Positions 51,004 through 64,000 are shown, counted from the stretch's first letter. The stretch is DNA of 64,000 nucleotides from Alisma plantago-aquatica (GCA_963693085.1 OY856410.1:884453335-884517334), one strand, 5' to 3'. Numbers and translations: made by a program. The notes: generated from the letters alone by a model not told the origin.

Positions 51004-52118
51004 TTCCCCCTTTCTTTGGTATTTTCACTCATCTTGTATACACTTTTATTAATATAAAATAATGTTCTATTATCATGCCCATTACAAAATCATTACATCA
51101 ATCTCACCCCTTCCCTTCTCCCTCCTAATGATAAAGTAATTTTTATTTAATGTTATTAGACACTTTGTTCTGAAATCTCTTCTATTTGTATTCTAAACAT
51201 AGTAATCACAAATAACCCCCTACATTACAAATCTTCTAGAAAACCAATTTTCTCAAATTCCTCTTATTTTCCAATTATCACATTTTAGTATTTACAATAC
51301 CAGACTAACTATAAATGTTAATATTACATTAAATAACATCTCAACAAAACACTTTAAATCTCTCATGAATGGATGCCCATTCTATAGGATGCATCCTACA
51401 GAAACTTGGTAGGTTCCAATAAAATTCTATTATAGTGTATAGGTGGCATTTCTCTCTCCTTAATTTATTAGGGAGTTAGATTTCAAAGAGGAGTGAGAAG
51501 GAGATATTGTATTTTGATAGGTTGTCCTATAGAATATGTATAGGATGCGTCCTATACTATTTGGCTACCCACAAGTGCTCATACCAATTATACACTTTCA
51601 TGTTTCTGTATATAGTTAATAGTGAAGCAACATTCAATGATCCTATCTCCACCTACCACCAATTCTCTCTCAATTATTATCTCCAATCATCTCATATTTT
51701 TATTCCAAATAATAATAATAGTGAGATAGCTAAATTTTTATAAGTGATTTTAATACTCCGACTATGTTCTATATATTTTTCTTCGCATGTCTTATTATCT
51801 TAATCCAAGTGTAGCCTCTTGTAAGGCTTGATAAAGTTATTAGTTAATGGCCTTGATCCTCTACCTCACTCCAATCATCTCAGTTTCTACTATGAATCCT
51901 AAAGTAATAATATATATTTTAATTATAAATATCTCTCTATGTAAGACTTTCCATATCCCAGTCGCATTCTAACAACTATACTAATAAATAAAAACAATTC
52001 AACTCATAGTTGACATATTATCCCAAGTGACTCTCAATGTAAAAATACTTGGTAGGTTCCAATTTTGTACCACAATCCTACAAAATTGTCTAATGTAAAT
52101 TTTCTTCTCATATTTTTA
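51004..52118. repeat. 1.1-kb direct duplication, copy A
   Basis: Starts ATTCCCCCTTTCTTTGG and ends near CTTCTCATATTTTTA. It carries the empty site (ACTATAAATG at about 51308) for the insertion found in copy B. The frame 51507-51743 is conserved in copy B (53600-53836), but this only reflects the duplication; no domain is recognised. Confidence 0.88.
51375..51560. repeat. Short interspersed repeat, CTATAGGATGCATCCTA family
   Basis: The block from GAATGGATGCCC to GGATGCGTCCTATAC is bounded by palindromic CTATAGGATGCATCCTA-like sequences. A second copy lies in the duplication at 53458-53653. A diverged inverted copy lies at about 56500-56745. It is probably a MITE, but ends and target duplication are not fixed. 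Confidence 0.45.
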
Positions 52119-54233
52119 ATTCCCCCTTTCTTTGGTATTTTCACTCATCTTGTATACACTTTTATTAATATAAAATAATGTTCCATTATCATGCCAGTTA
52201 CAAAATCATTACATCAATCTCACCCCTTCCCTTCTCCCTCCTAATAATAAAGTAATTTTTAATTAATGTTATTAGACACTTTGTTCTGAACTCTCTTCTA
52301 TTTGTATTCTAAACATAGTAATCACAAATAACCCCCTACATTACAAATCTTCTAGAAAACCAATTTTCTCAGATTCCTCTTATTTTTCAATTATCACATT
52401 TTAGTATTTACTATACCAGACTAACTATAAGGCTCTGATGGGTTTGTCGTAATTTGTCTGGAAAACTTATGAATTAGAGTTCCTTGAGCAGTTTTTCATG
52501 ATTGGTTTAAAGTAAGTGTTGGAACTTGAGTTTCGTGACTTCCAGTGACTTACAAACTTACATACAAAATACAGTTCCTGAGTTCCCTCTTAAAAAGAGC
52601 AGAAAATGAGTTTCAAAACAACTAAAAATATTTCTTATATAATTATATTCTTCATTCGTTATAAGTGACACATAAAATATTTATGACTAGAAATATTAAC
52701 AATGTGGATATAGTTCATTGCTAACTTACAACATAATATGACAAAATGTCATGCACTATAATCACACTATATTTTACACTATGACCACCATTATCAATAC
52801 AGTATACAAAATAAAAAATACAAACATCATTGAAAAAAAACATCACACCATGTGAGAACAATGTGATTTACGTAATATTTTTTTCTTTATGTTTAAACAA
52901 TATGATGTGAAAAATGATAATCATATACAAATAATATAGTAAAAGTTCCCTACAAAAATAATGTAAAAATTAATATTCTACCCTGTGTTAAACAATGATG
53001 AACTAAAATTTATATTTATAAGCACATGAAATGTGAATATCATTACAATACTTTGTATACACAAATTGAGATAAAATTATTATGATGTGATTTTAATCAT
53101 AATATTTTTATTTAGATTATAAGTGTACAGTAATAAAATATTTTTAAAGGAACAAAAATATGCACCATAACCACTTGTTGTGGTTATTATGATTTAAGAA
53201 CATTATGATTTTTCACGGATATGATTCCTTTTTTATACCTTTACCATCCTCACTTATTTATATTATATAATAAAAATTAACAATATTTGTAATGATTTTT
53301 ATATTTACACTTATGACAAACCAATCACATGGAAGTGAATGGAATTTAAATTCCAGAAAATGAGTTCCACAGAACTCATGACTTACACCAAACCAATAAG
53401 AGTCTAAATGTTAATATTACATTAAAGAACATCTCAACAAAACTCTTTAAATCTCTCATGAATGGACACCCATTCTATAGGATGCATCCTATAGAAACTT
53501 GGTAGGATACAATAAAATTTTGTTCTAGTGTATAGGTGGCATTTCTCTCTCCTTAATTTTTTATGGGGTTAGATTTCGAAGAGGAGTGAGAACGAGATAT
53601 TGTATTTTGATAGGTTGTCCTATAGAATATGTATAGGACGCGTCCTATACTATTTGGCTACCCGCAAGTGCTCACACCAATTATACACTTTCACATTTCT
53701 GTATATAGTTAATAGTGAAGCAACATTCAATGATCCTATCTCCACCTACCACCAATTCTCTCTCAATCATTATCTCCAATCATCTCATATTTTCATTTTA
53801 AATAATAATAATAGTGAGATAGCTAAATTTTTATAAGTGATTTTAATACTCCAACTATGTTCTATATATTTTTCTTTACATGTCTTATTATCTTAATCCA
53901 AGTGTATCCTCATGTAAGGCTTGATCAAGTTATTAGTCAATGTCCTTGATCCTCTACCTCACTCCAGTCATCTCAGTTTCTACTATGAATCCTAAAGTAA
54001 TAATATATATTTTAATTAGAAATATCTCTCTATATAAGACTTTCCATATCCCCAATCACATTCTAACAACTATAGTAATAATAAAAAACAATTCAACTCA
54101 TAGTTGACATATTATCCCAAGTGACTCTCACCGTAAAAATACCACAATATCTCTCTCTCTCTCTGTTCTTTTCCCTCTAATTAAACAATCCTAGAAATAA
54201 AATATTTATCTAATATAAATTTTCTTCTCATAT
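52119..54233. repeat. 1.1-kb direct duplication, copy B, with insertion
   Basis: Begins AATTCCCCCTTTCTTTGG and follows copy A through GACTAACTATAA (52430). It resumes at 53405 after a 974-bp insertion and ends near CTTCTCATATTTTTT. The last 100 bp before the end differ from copy A and contain a (TC)n run. Confidence 0.88.
52431..53404. mobile_element. PIF/Harbinger-type non-autonomous transposon
   Basis: The left end GGCTCTGATGGGTTTG matches the inverted right end GACTCTTATTGGTTTG at 13 of 16 positions. The 3-bp duplication TAA flanks it (52428-52430 and 53405-53407), as for PIF/Harbinger (Tourist-type) elements. The sister duplication copy at 51308 shows the uninterrupted site with a single TAA, which confirms both ends. 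The interior is AT-rich with no transposase frame. Confidence 0.85.
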
Positions 54234-54462
54234 TTTTTTTAGTTTACAATAATATCCATTTCAAATTAATGGAGTGTATAATGCTATTCTTAAATATATC
54301 TATTTTAAAAATTATCTAATAAACTTGTCATGTAGAATATGTGACGTGCATGTGCATGCGTGCCTTCATTCACTTCCTCACTAATTTTCTCTGCAACTCT
54401 TATATTCATAGATATTAAGAAAAAATTGACAAGGAGTTACTCAAGTGGTCAAGCACAGTGTC

Positions 54463-55194
54463 TAGGGCTGTCAATGGGGAGGGTATGGGGAGGGTAAGGT
54501 CTTACCCTTATCCTTACCCTCTTTGGGTAGCGGGTAAGGGTAAGGGTAATTATCCTTCTTAGAAATCCCCTTACCCTCCCCTTACCCTTACCCTCTTCTC
54601 CACAGGGTAAACGGGGAGGGTAAAGGGTAAGCGGGTAATTTTGACAAAAAAGAATTTTATACACATTGTGTGTTGATTTTTAATAATTGTATAACTAATT
54701 TATTGATAACAACATATAAAACATTATATCCAATTCAAAATCATATGTTTCTCTGTGTAAAGTTAAGTCAATTCACATAATAACAATTTTTTATGCATAA
54801 ATTATTTTTTTTCCTTTGCATAAGTATGCATAACAAATAAGTATTTCACCAATACCTCATTTTTTGCAAGATATATATGTTTTTCTCTCAACAAGAAAGT
54901 ATTACAAGCACAACACCAAGTCATTTTCCAATGATAGAATAAAGTATTAGGGTTAAACATTTACATACAAACCCCTTTAGAATATTTATATTTGTGTAAC
55001 ATTTATATCATGTGTGGGTAAAAGGGTAAAAGGGTATGGATAATGTATATACCTTACCCTCCCCTTATAGTATAGCGGGGAAACGGGGAACAGGTAAACG
55101 GATAAAGGGTAATAAAAAACTTTACCCTTACCCTTACCCTCCAGGGTATGGGTAAGGGTAAACGGATAATACCCTCCCCCCATTGACAGCCCTA
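54463..55194. mobile_element. hAT-type non-autonomous element with GGGTAA-like arrays
   Basis: Terminal inverted repeats TAGGGCTGTCAATGGGG are exact at both ends. An 8-bp flank ACAGTGTC on the left and ACGGTGTC on the right fits a hAT target duplication with one change. Just inside each end lie dense runs of GGGTAA, GGGTAAGGGTAA and their complements (54478-54640 and 55015-55185). The centre is AT-rich with no transposase. Confidence 0.85.
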
Positions 55195-55202
55195 ACGGTG
55201 TC

Positions 55203-56408
<1,206 letters not shown>

Positions 56409-56477
<69 letters not shown>
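56409..56477. repeat. (TA)n microsatellite
   Basis: About 34 TA units immediately after the inverted-repeat element. Confidence 0.97.
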
Positions 56478-56482
<5 letters not shown>

Positions 56483-56499
56483 CAAATTCGGCCTCGTTT

Positions 56500-56745
56500 T
56501 GATGCAGTACTCTTGTGGGAACAATGTAGGTAACCGATATATAGGACGAGTCATTGACTTATTCTATAAGACTTCCAATGAAAATGCATCATCTTCCTCT
56601 CACTTCTCTTCAAACTCAATCCCTTAAAATCAATAAGGAGAGAAAATGAGTATTGTAAATATAACACAATTCTATTAGATCCTACCAAGTACATGTAAAA
56701 CATATTCTATAGAAAATACATCCAACAACGCGTCTCAGCTAAAGA
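56500..56745. repeat. Diverged inverted copy of the CTATAGGATGCATCCTA repeat family
   Basis: Read on the minus strand, ACTTGGTAGGATCTAATAGA and later GAGTTTGAAGAGAAGTGAGA track the block at 51400-51560. Divergence is high, so the alignment is by eye only. Confidence 0.4.
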
Positions 56746-57000
56746 CATATTAATTATTTAAAATAGCAATGTGTTTCTCACGTGCACACATTGGCCCACT
56801 AAGAGCATTGGTAGGCATTCGTCTGAAAACATGTCATCTTGAAAATTAAGCTCCAAAACATGTCATATTGTTAAGAAAAATAGAAAAAATGTCTTTTCAG
56901 TTTTTAAAGTTTTGTACGTGTATTAACTTGGTATTACTACTTTTTGTCTCAATCCATAGCATAACTGCCTTGGTGGCAGTCAATTGGAAGGGATAAATCA

Positions 57001-57170
57001 TGAATCAGTTTGTTCTTTTAATATTGTCACTCTATTTAGCACCAGCAGTGGATGAAGTGACTAATGAATCAGTTTGTTCTTTTAATATTGTCACTCTATT
57101 TAGCAGCAGCAGTGGATGAAGTGACTAATGAATCAGTTTGTTGTTTTGATACACTCAATCTGTTTAGCAA
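57001..57170. repeat. 64-bp tandem repeat, two good copies plus a partial third
   Basis: TGAATCAGTTTGTTCTTTTA starts copies at 57001 and 57065. A third, diverged copy starts at 57129. Confidence 0.88.
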
Positions 57171-60100
57171 CAATAAACCACCAATTGTTCACACCGTGTT
57201 TGCATTGTATAATCATATTTGTTGGACGTTTACTTTTGATGAGTGTTGCTGACCATGATATATTGTTTTTTTATGTATTTTCTGGTGACTGGTTGCCGTT
57301 AGAAGATTCTTCAGAACCCTGATCTAGCCTTAGTACAGCAGCATCCAATCAGAGGAGCGCTCGTTAGAATAGCTGCTTGTTATACTTAATGCTACTACAC
57401 TCTATTAATATAATATTGTTGTATTATAATTATGAATGGGATGTGAATTTAGTAGAATTATATTGAGTAGAAATTTACACAACTATTGTACCTACTGAAA
57501 AGATTGGGTAGAGACCAGCAGTAGTACAATAATGGAAATTAGTTTAACATATACAAGTAGCAGAATGTTGCTTTCAGGTTGGGTCGGCAATATGTCATTC
57601 CGATCGGGTTTACTCAGGAGTGGATATACATGAGTTTTTGAAGTTAGTGAATTTTTAAATTTGGGTCGGGTTGAATTAGCCGTGAACGGGTCGGGTCGGG
57701 TTCCTAAATAACCTGACCCATTCGCTAGTTACTACCACTGCACTACCGGCCTTCATTCTCCATATAACTCGGCGACGACACCTCAACCGGCAGTTTCTTG
57801 TTTGTCACTGTCGCACTTTGGAATGGGGCCGCCCGCTATGCATGTCAAATAATAAGCCTGCACGGGACAATGTGGCAAAGGTCACATGCATGGCCCTGTA
57901 ACCCTATCCCACTCACGTCGGTTCGAACAAACAGTTGTCAGCTGGATGTGGTAGCTCCAGATCTGCACCAGTTCCCTTGTATCTTCGAGTTCAGTGCTAG
58001 TATCTCCGATATTCCTCACTTCTAAACCCCAATAATGCAAGTACTATCTCACCTTTAGCTCCAGGTCCATCAGCCACATCGGAAACAGATTCAGAAACAA
58101 AGAACCACCCTGAAGCCAAACGCCAAATTACAAGCTCCCAACTGTTTCCTTCAAACACCCCGTCTCCGACCAATCAACCTGATTCATGTTCTAGTCTTGA
58201 TTCATGCCCACGCACAGGATCATACCCGACAGACATTCTCTTTGTCCATGGCTATACTGCTTCCCAAACAAGGCCCTGTTTGGTTGTACGCCAAATAAAT
58301 TCATGACAACCAAATTCATGGAATTAGATCAGGTTTTTATTTGGTTGGGTTGAAGAAATACCAACTCCCTGTTTTGCAACGCTGCAGGGCCTGCTGTTTT
58401 AGCTGCAATTCATGCCTTTTGTACCGTGCCGAAAAGGTGCACGGTCAGGTGTAGTTTGGACACTACATTAATGTTTTTGTCATACTTCACAGGCATGCAA
58501 CAGCTGCGTTCGGGAAAGCGGTTGTAACTGTCACGGATTGTCATCACCGAGAAATAAGTGATTGTAGAGTTTTGCGATTGCCGTAGACAGTTAATAGTGT
58601 AAAATAAGAACCATTGACAATTTATGTGTTTGACAAAGCGATTGGTAGCGATTGGCTTGCTGCCCCTGATTGCTCGTTACTTTCTTAGGAATCACTCACT
58701 AGTACAAAACAATCAATATGCGACACATCCCTGTGTTGGACTTCGAGCTATCTGGATACATAGTGGTGCCAGATTTGTAACATGTGTCACTTTACAAGTG
58801 TCTATAGAATTGGAGTCAATTTCTGTAAATAAACAGACACACCTAATAAAATCATACACCTGCTAGTGTCAGTTAAGGGGAGCACCAACTGCCAACAACC
58901 GCTTCTAACTACCACCATAAAATGGCACATTCATGTGTTACTTTCGACTGAAATAGTGCCCCATTCAATCGCAGCTATTCACCAATATCAACTGTATTTC
59001 TTTACTATTTCTGCAATAAACGTATGTACAAATGCTAGGCATACAAAGACTGTTTCTGAACTCCCAAATTACTGCAATTTAATTTCAAACCCGCTCTAAG
59101 AATTTGAATTTTGCATAATGTTAATAAGTTTTACAAACGATATGGGAACATGATTTACTCTATCCCTTTCCGAAATAAAAAAGAGAATATCTGAACTATA
59201 CAACATACAAAGCATGTCTTTACAGTGTATCGCCAACTATGGACTGATCCAAATACAACTTTAAATATAAAATATCAATGTGACTAGCTAGATCTCTCTT
59301 GTCTCATGAAACAACCAATTTTCCATCCGCTATACTCCCAAGACAACTGCAGTCTAAACCAACTTCAATGGGTACACCTGTCAAATATTTGTGTATTCAC
59401 CTTTAAAAGATAGAAAAAAATGAGCACTCAAAGAAACAATTTTACATAAACGATTCATACAATACCATATCCATTAAAATTAATCGAGCAAAATTAAAGT
59501 CGGCAACATTAGAGAGCAAAAAAATGATGTTCAGGTAATATAGGAGTTGAACAACGCTAGACAAGTTTCAATTACGACCTTGATTAGCCTTACTCAGATC
59601 TTATCTTTCTCCTCTCAGTTGCACAAGCTCACGTCGAAAAACAAAGAGGTACCAACCCTTGGAGCTTTCCTGTGACAAAAACTATAGCAAGGCACATAGC
59701 AAAAAATTGAGGTAAGAAAACTTATACAATACACATAAGAAAAACAAAAGAAACATGTTTATGCATTAGTCAACACCTCACCTGATGCCGATAAAGCAGA
59801 TGGAACCACTCACTCACTAGACTTTGTGAAAGGATGATAAAAAGTACAATAGGAGACATTTGGGTGGTACTAGCAGTTATGCATAAATTTCATTCTGATC
59901 CTTAGCTAGCAAATGTCATCTGCATTTTATTCTACTACATATTGCAAAGATATGTGGAATTTCCAGTCATCCTGTTTTAATGGACTAGAAATAGCCATTT
60001 CAGTTTTGTATTTTAGTTTTGTAAACTGCCGTTTTAGTTTCCGATACTGCCATTTTAGTTCCATTGTCATTTATCTATTGTACTAATCCGAGAAGTTATA

Positions 60101-60530
60101 CATATGTTCTAGACTCCAGTACTTATCACATATATAACCACATGGATTCCAACATTCTGAGCGGACAACCACTGAGTGTTCCCACAAGCCATGAAAAGTA
60201 ATTTACAACAGATACATTTTGAAAGAAGGAAAAAACATAGCAATATAGCATGATCAAAGTGTCCAAGCAATGATTTAATTTTTTGAACATCAAAAAGGGA
60301 TAAAACAAATTTTGTTGATGTGTTGGATAAGAAAAATCCATTTTACAAATAGTGGATATCATAAACAACCCTTAATAGAATAGATACAACTAAACTAGTG
60401 TAATGTACAAGCTAAAAAGAACGGTTTGATTTTTAATACTTAATGTGAGATTAGAGCATAACAAAGGTAAACAAGTCATAATGTAGCATACATAGTTGAG
60501 AAATATTTCTTCTTTTGTTGATTATTGAAG
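57171..60530. other. Unclassified intergenic DNA
   Basis: Contains a GGGTCGGGTT-rich patch at 57660-57720 and a GC-richer stretch at 57730-58260 without a recognisable frame. A GGCCCTGTTTGGTTG motif near 58273 resembles PIF/Harbinger termini. A CACTAGTACAAAACA motif at 58699 resembles a CACTA end. A short TGCCRTTTTAGTT repeat lies at 59990-60060. None could be paired into a complete element. Confidence 0.4.
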
Positions 60531-61540
60531 TTTTTTTGGGGGCAAAGTTAGGAGGCTCCTTTATTCCACCCACCCTCCTCTTACAAGCATGAAACTCGGA
60601 TTTAGTACATTGTCAACTACGAAATGAAATTTGGTAGGACTCCTACCATTACAGAGAGGATAGGGGATGGGAAGACCCACATGGTCGAGGGGAGGGTCAG
60701 TGGGCTTCGTGTGTCTCCCCTTAGAGATGTTAGTGCACAAATTGTCAATTTGAACAACTAGCTTTTCGGTGCTCACACGGCCTTTGTCGAACACCTTGGT
60801 GTTCCTGGCTTTTCAGACGATCCAACGTGTAGCGGTGAAGCGGGTGATGTCTGCCTCCTTACCTTGTAGATGGTGCATGAGCAACTGTTGGATAGAGGAA
60901 TTGATCGGAGTGATATTGATGTTGATGTTCAGCTTAACCAGACTTCTCTTGCATGGGGACAATGCCAGAGAGCGTGGATGGTATATTCCTCATAAGCATC
61001 ACATCTGGGGCAGATGGTGCATTCAGTGAAGGTTCGTTGTTTGCGTCTGCTATTAGTCATGATTGCCTCGTGAGCAACAAGCCAGATAAAGACCATGATC
61101 TTGCTGGGTATCTGTAGTTTCCATATGATCGACCAGATTTTGTTGATGGGGTACTGGTTGTCAGCGTGTATGAGCTCGTAGGCAGTGGATGTGGTGTAGG
61201 AACCACTCTCATCATGCATCCAGCTCCAATTGTCCTCGCCTTTACTATCAACAAGAACAGGAAGGTTGATAATACGACTCACTCATTGGGATGGAAGGTA
61301 GTTGAGTAAGAAATCTTTATCCCAATGGCCATCCAGGTTGCGTAAATATCCTAATCTAAGATCAGATACTTCATTGTAGATGCTTGTGGAGTAGTGAGAT
61401 TTCAAAACAATATCAAATTTCAAGTATAGCGGTAAGGTTTTGGGTCTTATTTTCAATTCATTTTTGCAAATACCAAAGACAAGGACACTCATGTCATTTG
61501 TGTAAGAAGAAATGTGAAACTCTAGAAGAATAATCATCCA
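60531..61540 (-). pseudogene. LINE retrotransposon 3' fragment (reverse transcriptase zinc-binding region)
   Basis: Minus-strand frames 61283-61537 and 60929-61282 are contiguous in one frame, separated by a TGA. Together they read as the C-terminal part of a plant LINE ORF2. LGYLRNLDGHWDKDFL and WSWMHDESGSYTTSTAYELI are followed by WSIIWKLQIPSKIMVFIWL. The zinc-binding segment is CTICPRC...HALWHCPHAREVW. The trailing frame 60561-60794 (VFDKGRVSTEKLV) continues it after a shift. The endonuclease and reverse transcriptase catalytic parts are missing, as expected for 5' truncation. A short A-run on the minus strand (T7 at 60531-60537) may be the tail. No target duplication was found. Confidence 0.8.
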
Positions 61541-62772
61541 TATTTGAATGGGTGTACTATGAAAATATAAAATAAATTCTTAATTAGGATCATATATTTC
61601 TTTAAAACTTAAGTGGAAAACTTCTCTTTTTACTCCTTACTCACCCATTGACTACAGATGGAATTTTGAAATTATTAAAGGGGAGATGCACCATATTCAT
61701 ATCAAACAAATGCAAGTATGCACATTATATGAATATTATATTTCAAGAATAAATATTTACAATTGGCTGAATAATATATAAATAAACCCTTTATTCAGGA
61801 CACTAGAGACGGCTAAAATCCCAAGTGCAACCCAACCCACCTATCTTCTACAAGTTGCTCTTCAAAACCATAAGTGTAGGAGCCATCACCACCATCAAAC
61901 TTCAATATATCCTAAACCCTAGGTCTCAGGTTAATCATATCCATCATATCCTTAAAAATGAAAATCACATAATGTTCTGGTATGAGTACACTATCAACTT
62001 TGTCTTTGTTCATCACAAACCCACCTCCTTCCTCAATATTTTCCCAAACCTTTCTTCCTACAAATTAATCCCTTTTTTCATGCGTCTCCACCCTCGCATA
62101 GATTCACATATATCCCCTTTCTTCTTTAACTTTCTTGGCACTAGTGTGCAACAACACCATCAATTGTCTAACCTCATGCATCTGATCGACTTCATAGGGG
62201 GCCAAGTGGGGCTTGCACCCTTCCCCTTCCTTCCTCAAGTTATTAGAATCAACCCTTTACCCTTCCATAGGTTATTAGCAACCCAACTAGGCTATACCAA
62301 TGTCGACCAACCATAGAAGGTGTAGCGTCCTCGTATTCCTCACTCTTGGATCCAATGAGGGAGCTGGTTCTTACTGGTTTTGCCTCCTTTTTAGGCGTGG
62401 TCAGATTACAAGACAAGGCATTTTATGGCGCCCACAGTCTTTATAGGTTTCCCTATGTCCCTATGACCATTTGATTAACGAGGGAAGAGTAGAAAGTGTT
62501 ATTGTAGGTGGCATGTAGCCACTATTATTATAGCAACAATAAGTTAGGGCTACTTTCTCCCATATTCCACATCTTCCAACAAATTTTGTTTCATCCTACG
62601 CTTCACCAACAACTTAATGAGTCTTCCACTAAATCTCAGAGTTGGAAATTCCACTTTGGGCATACATTATGAATGGCTTGGGTACCTAAAAATCTACAAA
62701 GATTTCTTTTGACCAACTCAACGCCCTTCCACAACCCCTAGAAACTTCACTGAATTGCACTATGGTATTAGG
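61541..62772. other. Unclassified DNA with one 163-codon open frame
   Basis: The longest frame is 61825-62316 on the plus strand. It is rich in His, Phe, Asn, Leu and Pro, has no recognised domain, and lacks a convincing start context. It may be chance or an old transposon remnant. The rest shows nothing recognisable. Confidence 0.35.
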
Positions 62773-63146
62773 GCCATAACCACATAGTTCATTAGTGATG
62801 GGCTCCCTGAAAAGGAGGTGTACTTTGGTGATATGGGTAGTCCAGTCATTCCTTTTAAGGTCATTTTATTCAAGACCTCAAATTCTAGGATTTACAATCT
62901 CCCCCACTTGGACTCTTGACATAGTCGTCAAGGCTCAACTATATGGCCTCATAATATTTTTCCATTTCAGTGCAGACCTAGCATGGCCAATTTACACCTA
63001 GCTCCCGATCACGGCTACAGTGAAAGGGTGGATCTATCACCACAGATAACTCTTTCCAACATGTCTGGACCACACGTCTCAAAGACTAGCATGCCAGGGC
63101 CCATGTAGGCCCCACATACTGGAGGGGAAGTGGTTCTAATACTATT

Positions 63147-63382
63147 TGTAGCGCTCGAGCCCACTGCCCAAGGCTCTAGTAGAGTTTCAGGAATGACAAC
63201 TAGCCTCACAGACCACCACTAGCCTTAATTGTGTGTTTTATCCTCACTCACACGTAAGTCATAACCACATAGTTCTTTAATGGTGGACTCCCTAAAAAAG
63301 AGGTGCACCTCTGTGATATTGGTAGTTCAAATATCACTTTTAAGACCATTTTATTTTCTACCTTAAATCATGGGACATTACA
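63147..63382 (-). repeat. TRIM-like LTR, middle copy
   Basis: 236 bp, TGTAGCGCTCG start and GGGACATTACA end. It shares GAATGACRACTAGCC and CTCACTCACACGTAAG with the right copy but lacks about 50 bp found there. Confidence 0.75.
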
Positions 63383-63632
63383 ATCTCCCATACTTAGACT
63401 CTTGGTGTCCTTGTCAAGGCTTGACTATATGGCCTCAAAATATTTCCTCATTTCAGAGTAAACCCAAATGGCTCATGGACACCCAGCTCCTGATCACGGA
63501 ATAGCAGCACAAGGGTGGCTACATCACCATGGGAAGCCCTTTCCAACTTGTTTGAACCACAAGGCTCAAGAATAGGATGCCACATGCCCACGTAGGCCCA
63601 CCAGTTAGAGGGGTTATGGCTCTAATACCATT

Positions 63633-63921
63633 TGTAATGTCTGGTCCCACTGCCCAAAGCACTAGTAGAGTATTAGGAATGACGACTAGCCCAACATATC
63701 ACCATTAACCTTAATTGCACACTTTGCTCTCACTCACACGTAAGCTAAGATAAACTTTCTAACGGGTAACCATTCTAGTACTACTCTGGGTTGAGCACGC
63801 TTAACTAAAAATTCTTTAATAATGGGCTCCCTGAAAAGGAGGTGTACCTTGGTGATATGGGTAGTCCAATCATTCCTTTTAAGATCATTTTATTTAAGGC
63901 CTCAAATTTTAGGATGTTACA
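63633..63921 (-). repeat. TRIM-like LTR, right copy
   Basis: 289 bp, TGTAATGTCTGG start and GGATGTTACA end. It is the most complete of the three LTR-like blocks and sits two bases from the best-preserved primer-binding site. Confidence 0.75.
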
Positions 63922-64000
63922 AAATGGGAGTGAACTTGTTGGGTTACCTGAAGAGAGTAGAGAGGTGAAGAAGTTGCAAAGGTGCTACTAGTGCTGCAAG

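Larger units (their letters stand above)
62773..63921 (-). mobile_element. Tandem TRIM-like array (LTR-internal-LTR-internal-LTR)
   Basis: Three related LTR-like blocks end at 62896 (left one truncated), 63382 and 63921. The two complete ones start TGTARYG at 63147 and 63633. Both internal segments (62897-63146 and 63383-63632) are 250 bp. In minus orientation each has a primer-binding site next to the upstream LTR, best kept at 63618-63630 (TGGTATTAGAGCC, tRNA-Met type with one mismatch). Each has a polypurine tract next to the downstream LTR, best kept at 62897-62909 (AAGTGGGGGAGAT). No coding sequence is present. This matches terminal-repeat retrotransposons in miniature, which are known to form such arrays. 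Confidence 0.8.

Noticed and set aside
58699..58869. Small CACTA element between CACTAGTACAAAACA and GCTAGTG
   Set aside because: The inner match of the ends is only about six bases and the flanking 3-bp sequences differ; kept only as a possible single terminus.

Overview
The window is nuclear DNA of a flowering plant. It is AT-rich and dominated by transposable elements typical of angiosperms: Ty1/copia and Ty3/gypsy (Tekay-type chromovirus) LTR retrotransposons, a CACTA element, hAT and PIF/Harbinger non-autonomous elements, a LINE remnant, a TRIM-like array, and long (TA)n microsatellites. The only cellular gene-like unit is a GC-rich early nodulin-like (phytocyanin) reading frame at about 48.06-48.57 kb. 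Its GC-rich codon use is mildly monocot-like, but the species cannot be named. I saw no bacterial operons, CRISPR arrays, rRNA genes or convincing tRNA genes.

Layout. 0.59-10.25 kb: a CACTA element (3-bp target duplication AGG) with no recognisable transposase, several internal tandem duplications, and a 1.1-kb hAT-like insertion. 10.40-30.38 kb: a minus-strand Ty1/copia element (5-bp target duplication GGTGC). Its right LTR is split by a complete minus-strand Tekay-type gypsy element at 17.02-30.12 kb with LTRs of about 4.1 kb. 30.38-32.88 kb: unclassified AT-rich DNA. 32.89 to about 41.3 kb: a 5'-truncated plus-strand copia element whose RNase H region is split by a 4.25-kb solo LTR related to the Tekay element (exact target duplication ATATT). 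43.2-44.9 kb: a minus-strand copia gag/integrase fragment. 46.1-47.8 kb: two (TA)n tracts around a strongly AT-rich block. 48.06-48.57 kb: the phytocyanin-like gene. 51.0-54.2 kb: a 1.1-kb tandem duplication, one copy carrying a PIF/Harbinger-type insertion. 54.46-55.19 kb: a hAT-type element full of GGGTAA-like repeats. 55.9-56.5 kb: a terminal-inverted-repeat element set inside microsatellite DNA. 60.5-61.5 kb: a minus-strand LINE 3' fragment. 62.8-63.9 kb: a tandem TRIM-like array (LTR-internal-LTR-internal-LTR).

The elements do not form a pathway; they record successive insertions. Order can be read from the nesting: the Tekay element came after copia-1, the solo LTR after copia-2, the hAT after the CACTA, and the Harbinger insertion after the local duplication. 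All retroelement proteins are broken by stops or frameshifts. In the Tekay element most of the stops I traced are the kind expected from cytosine deamination.
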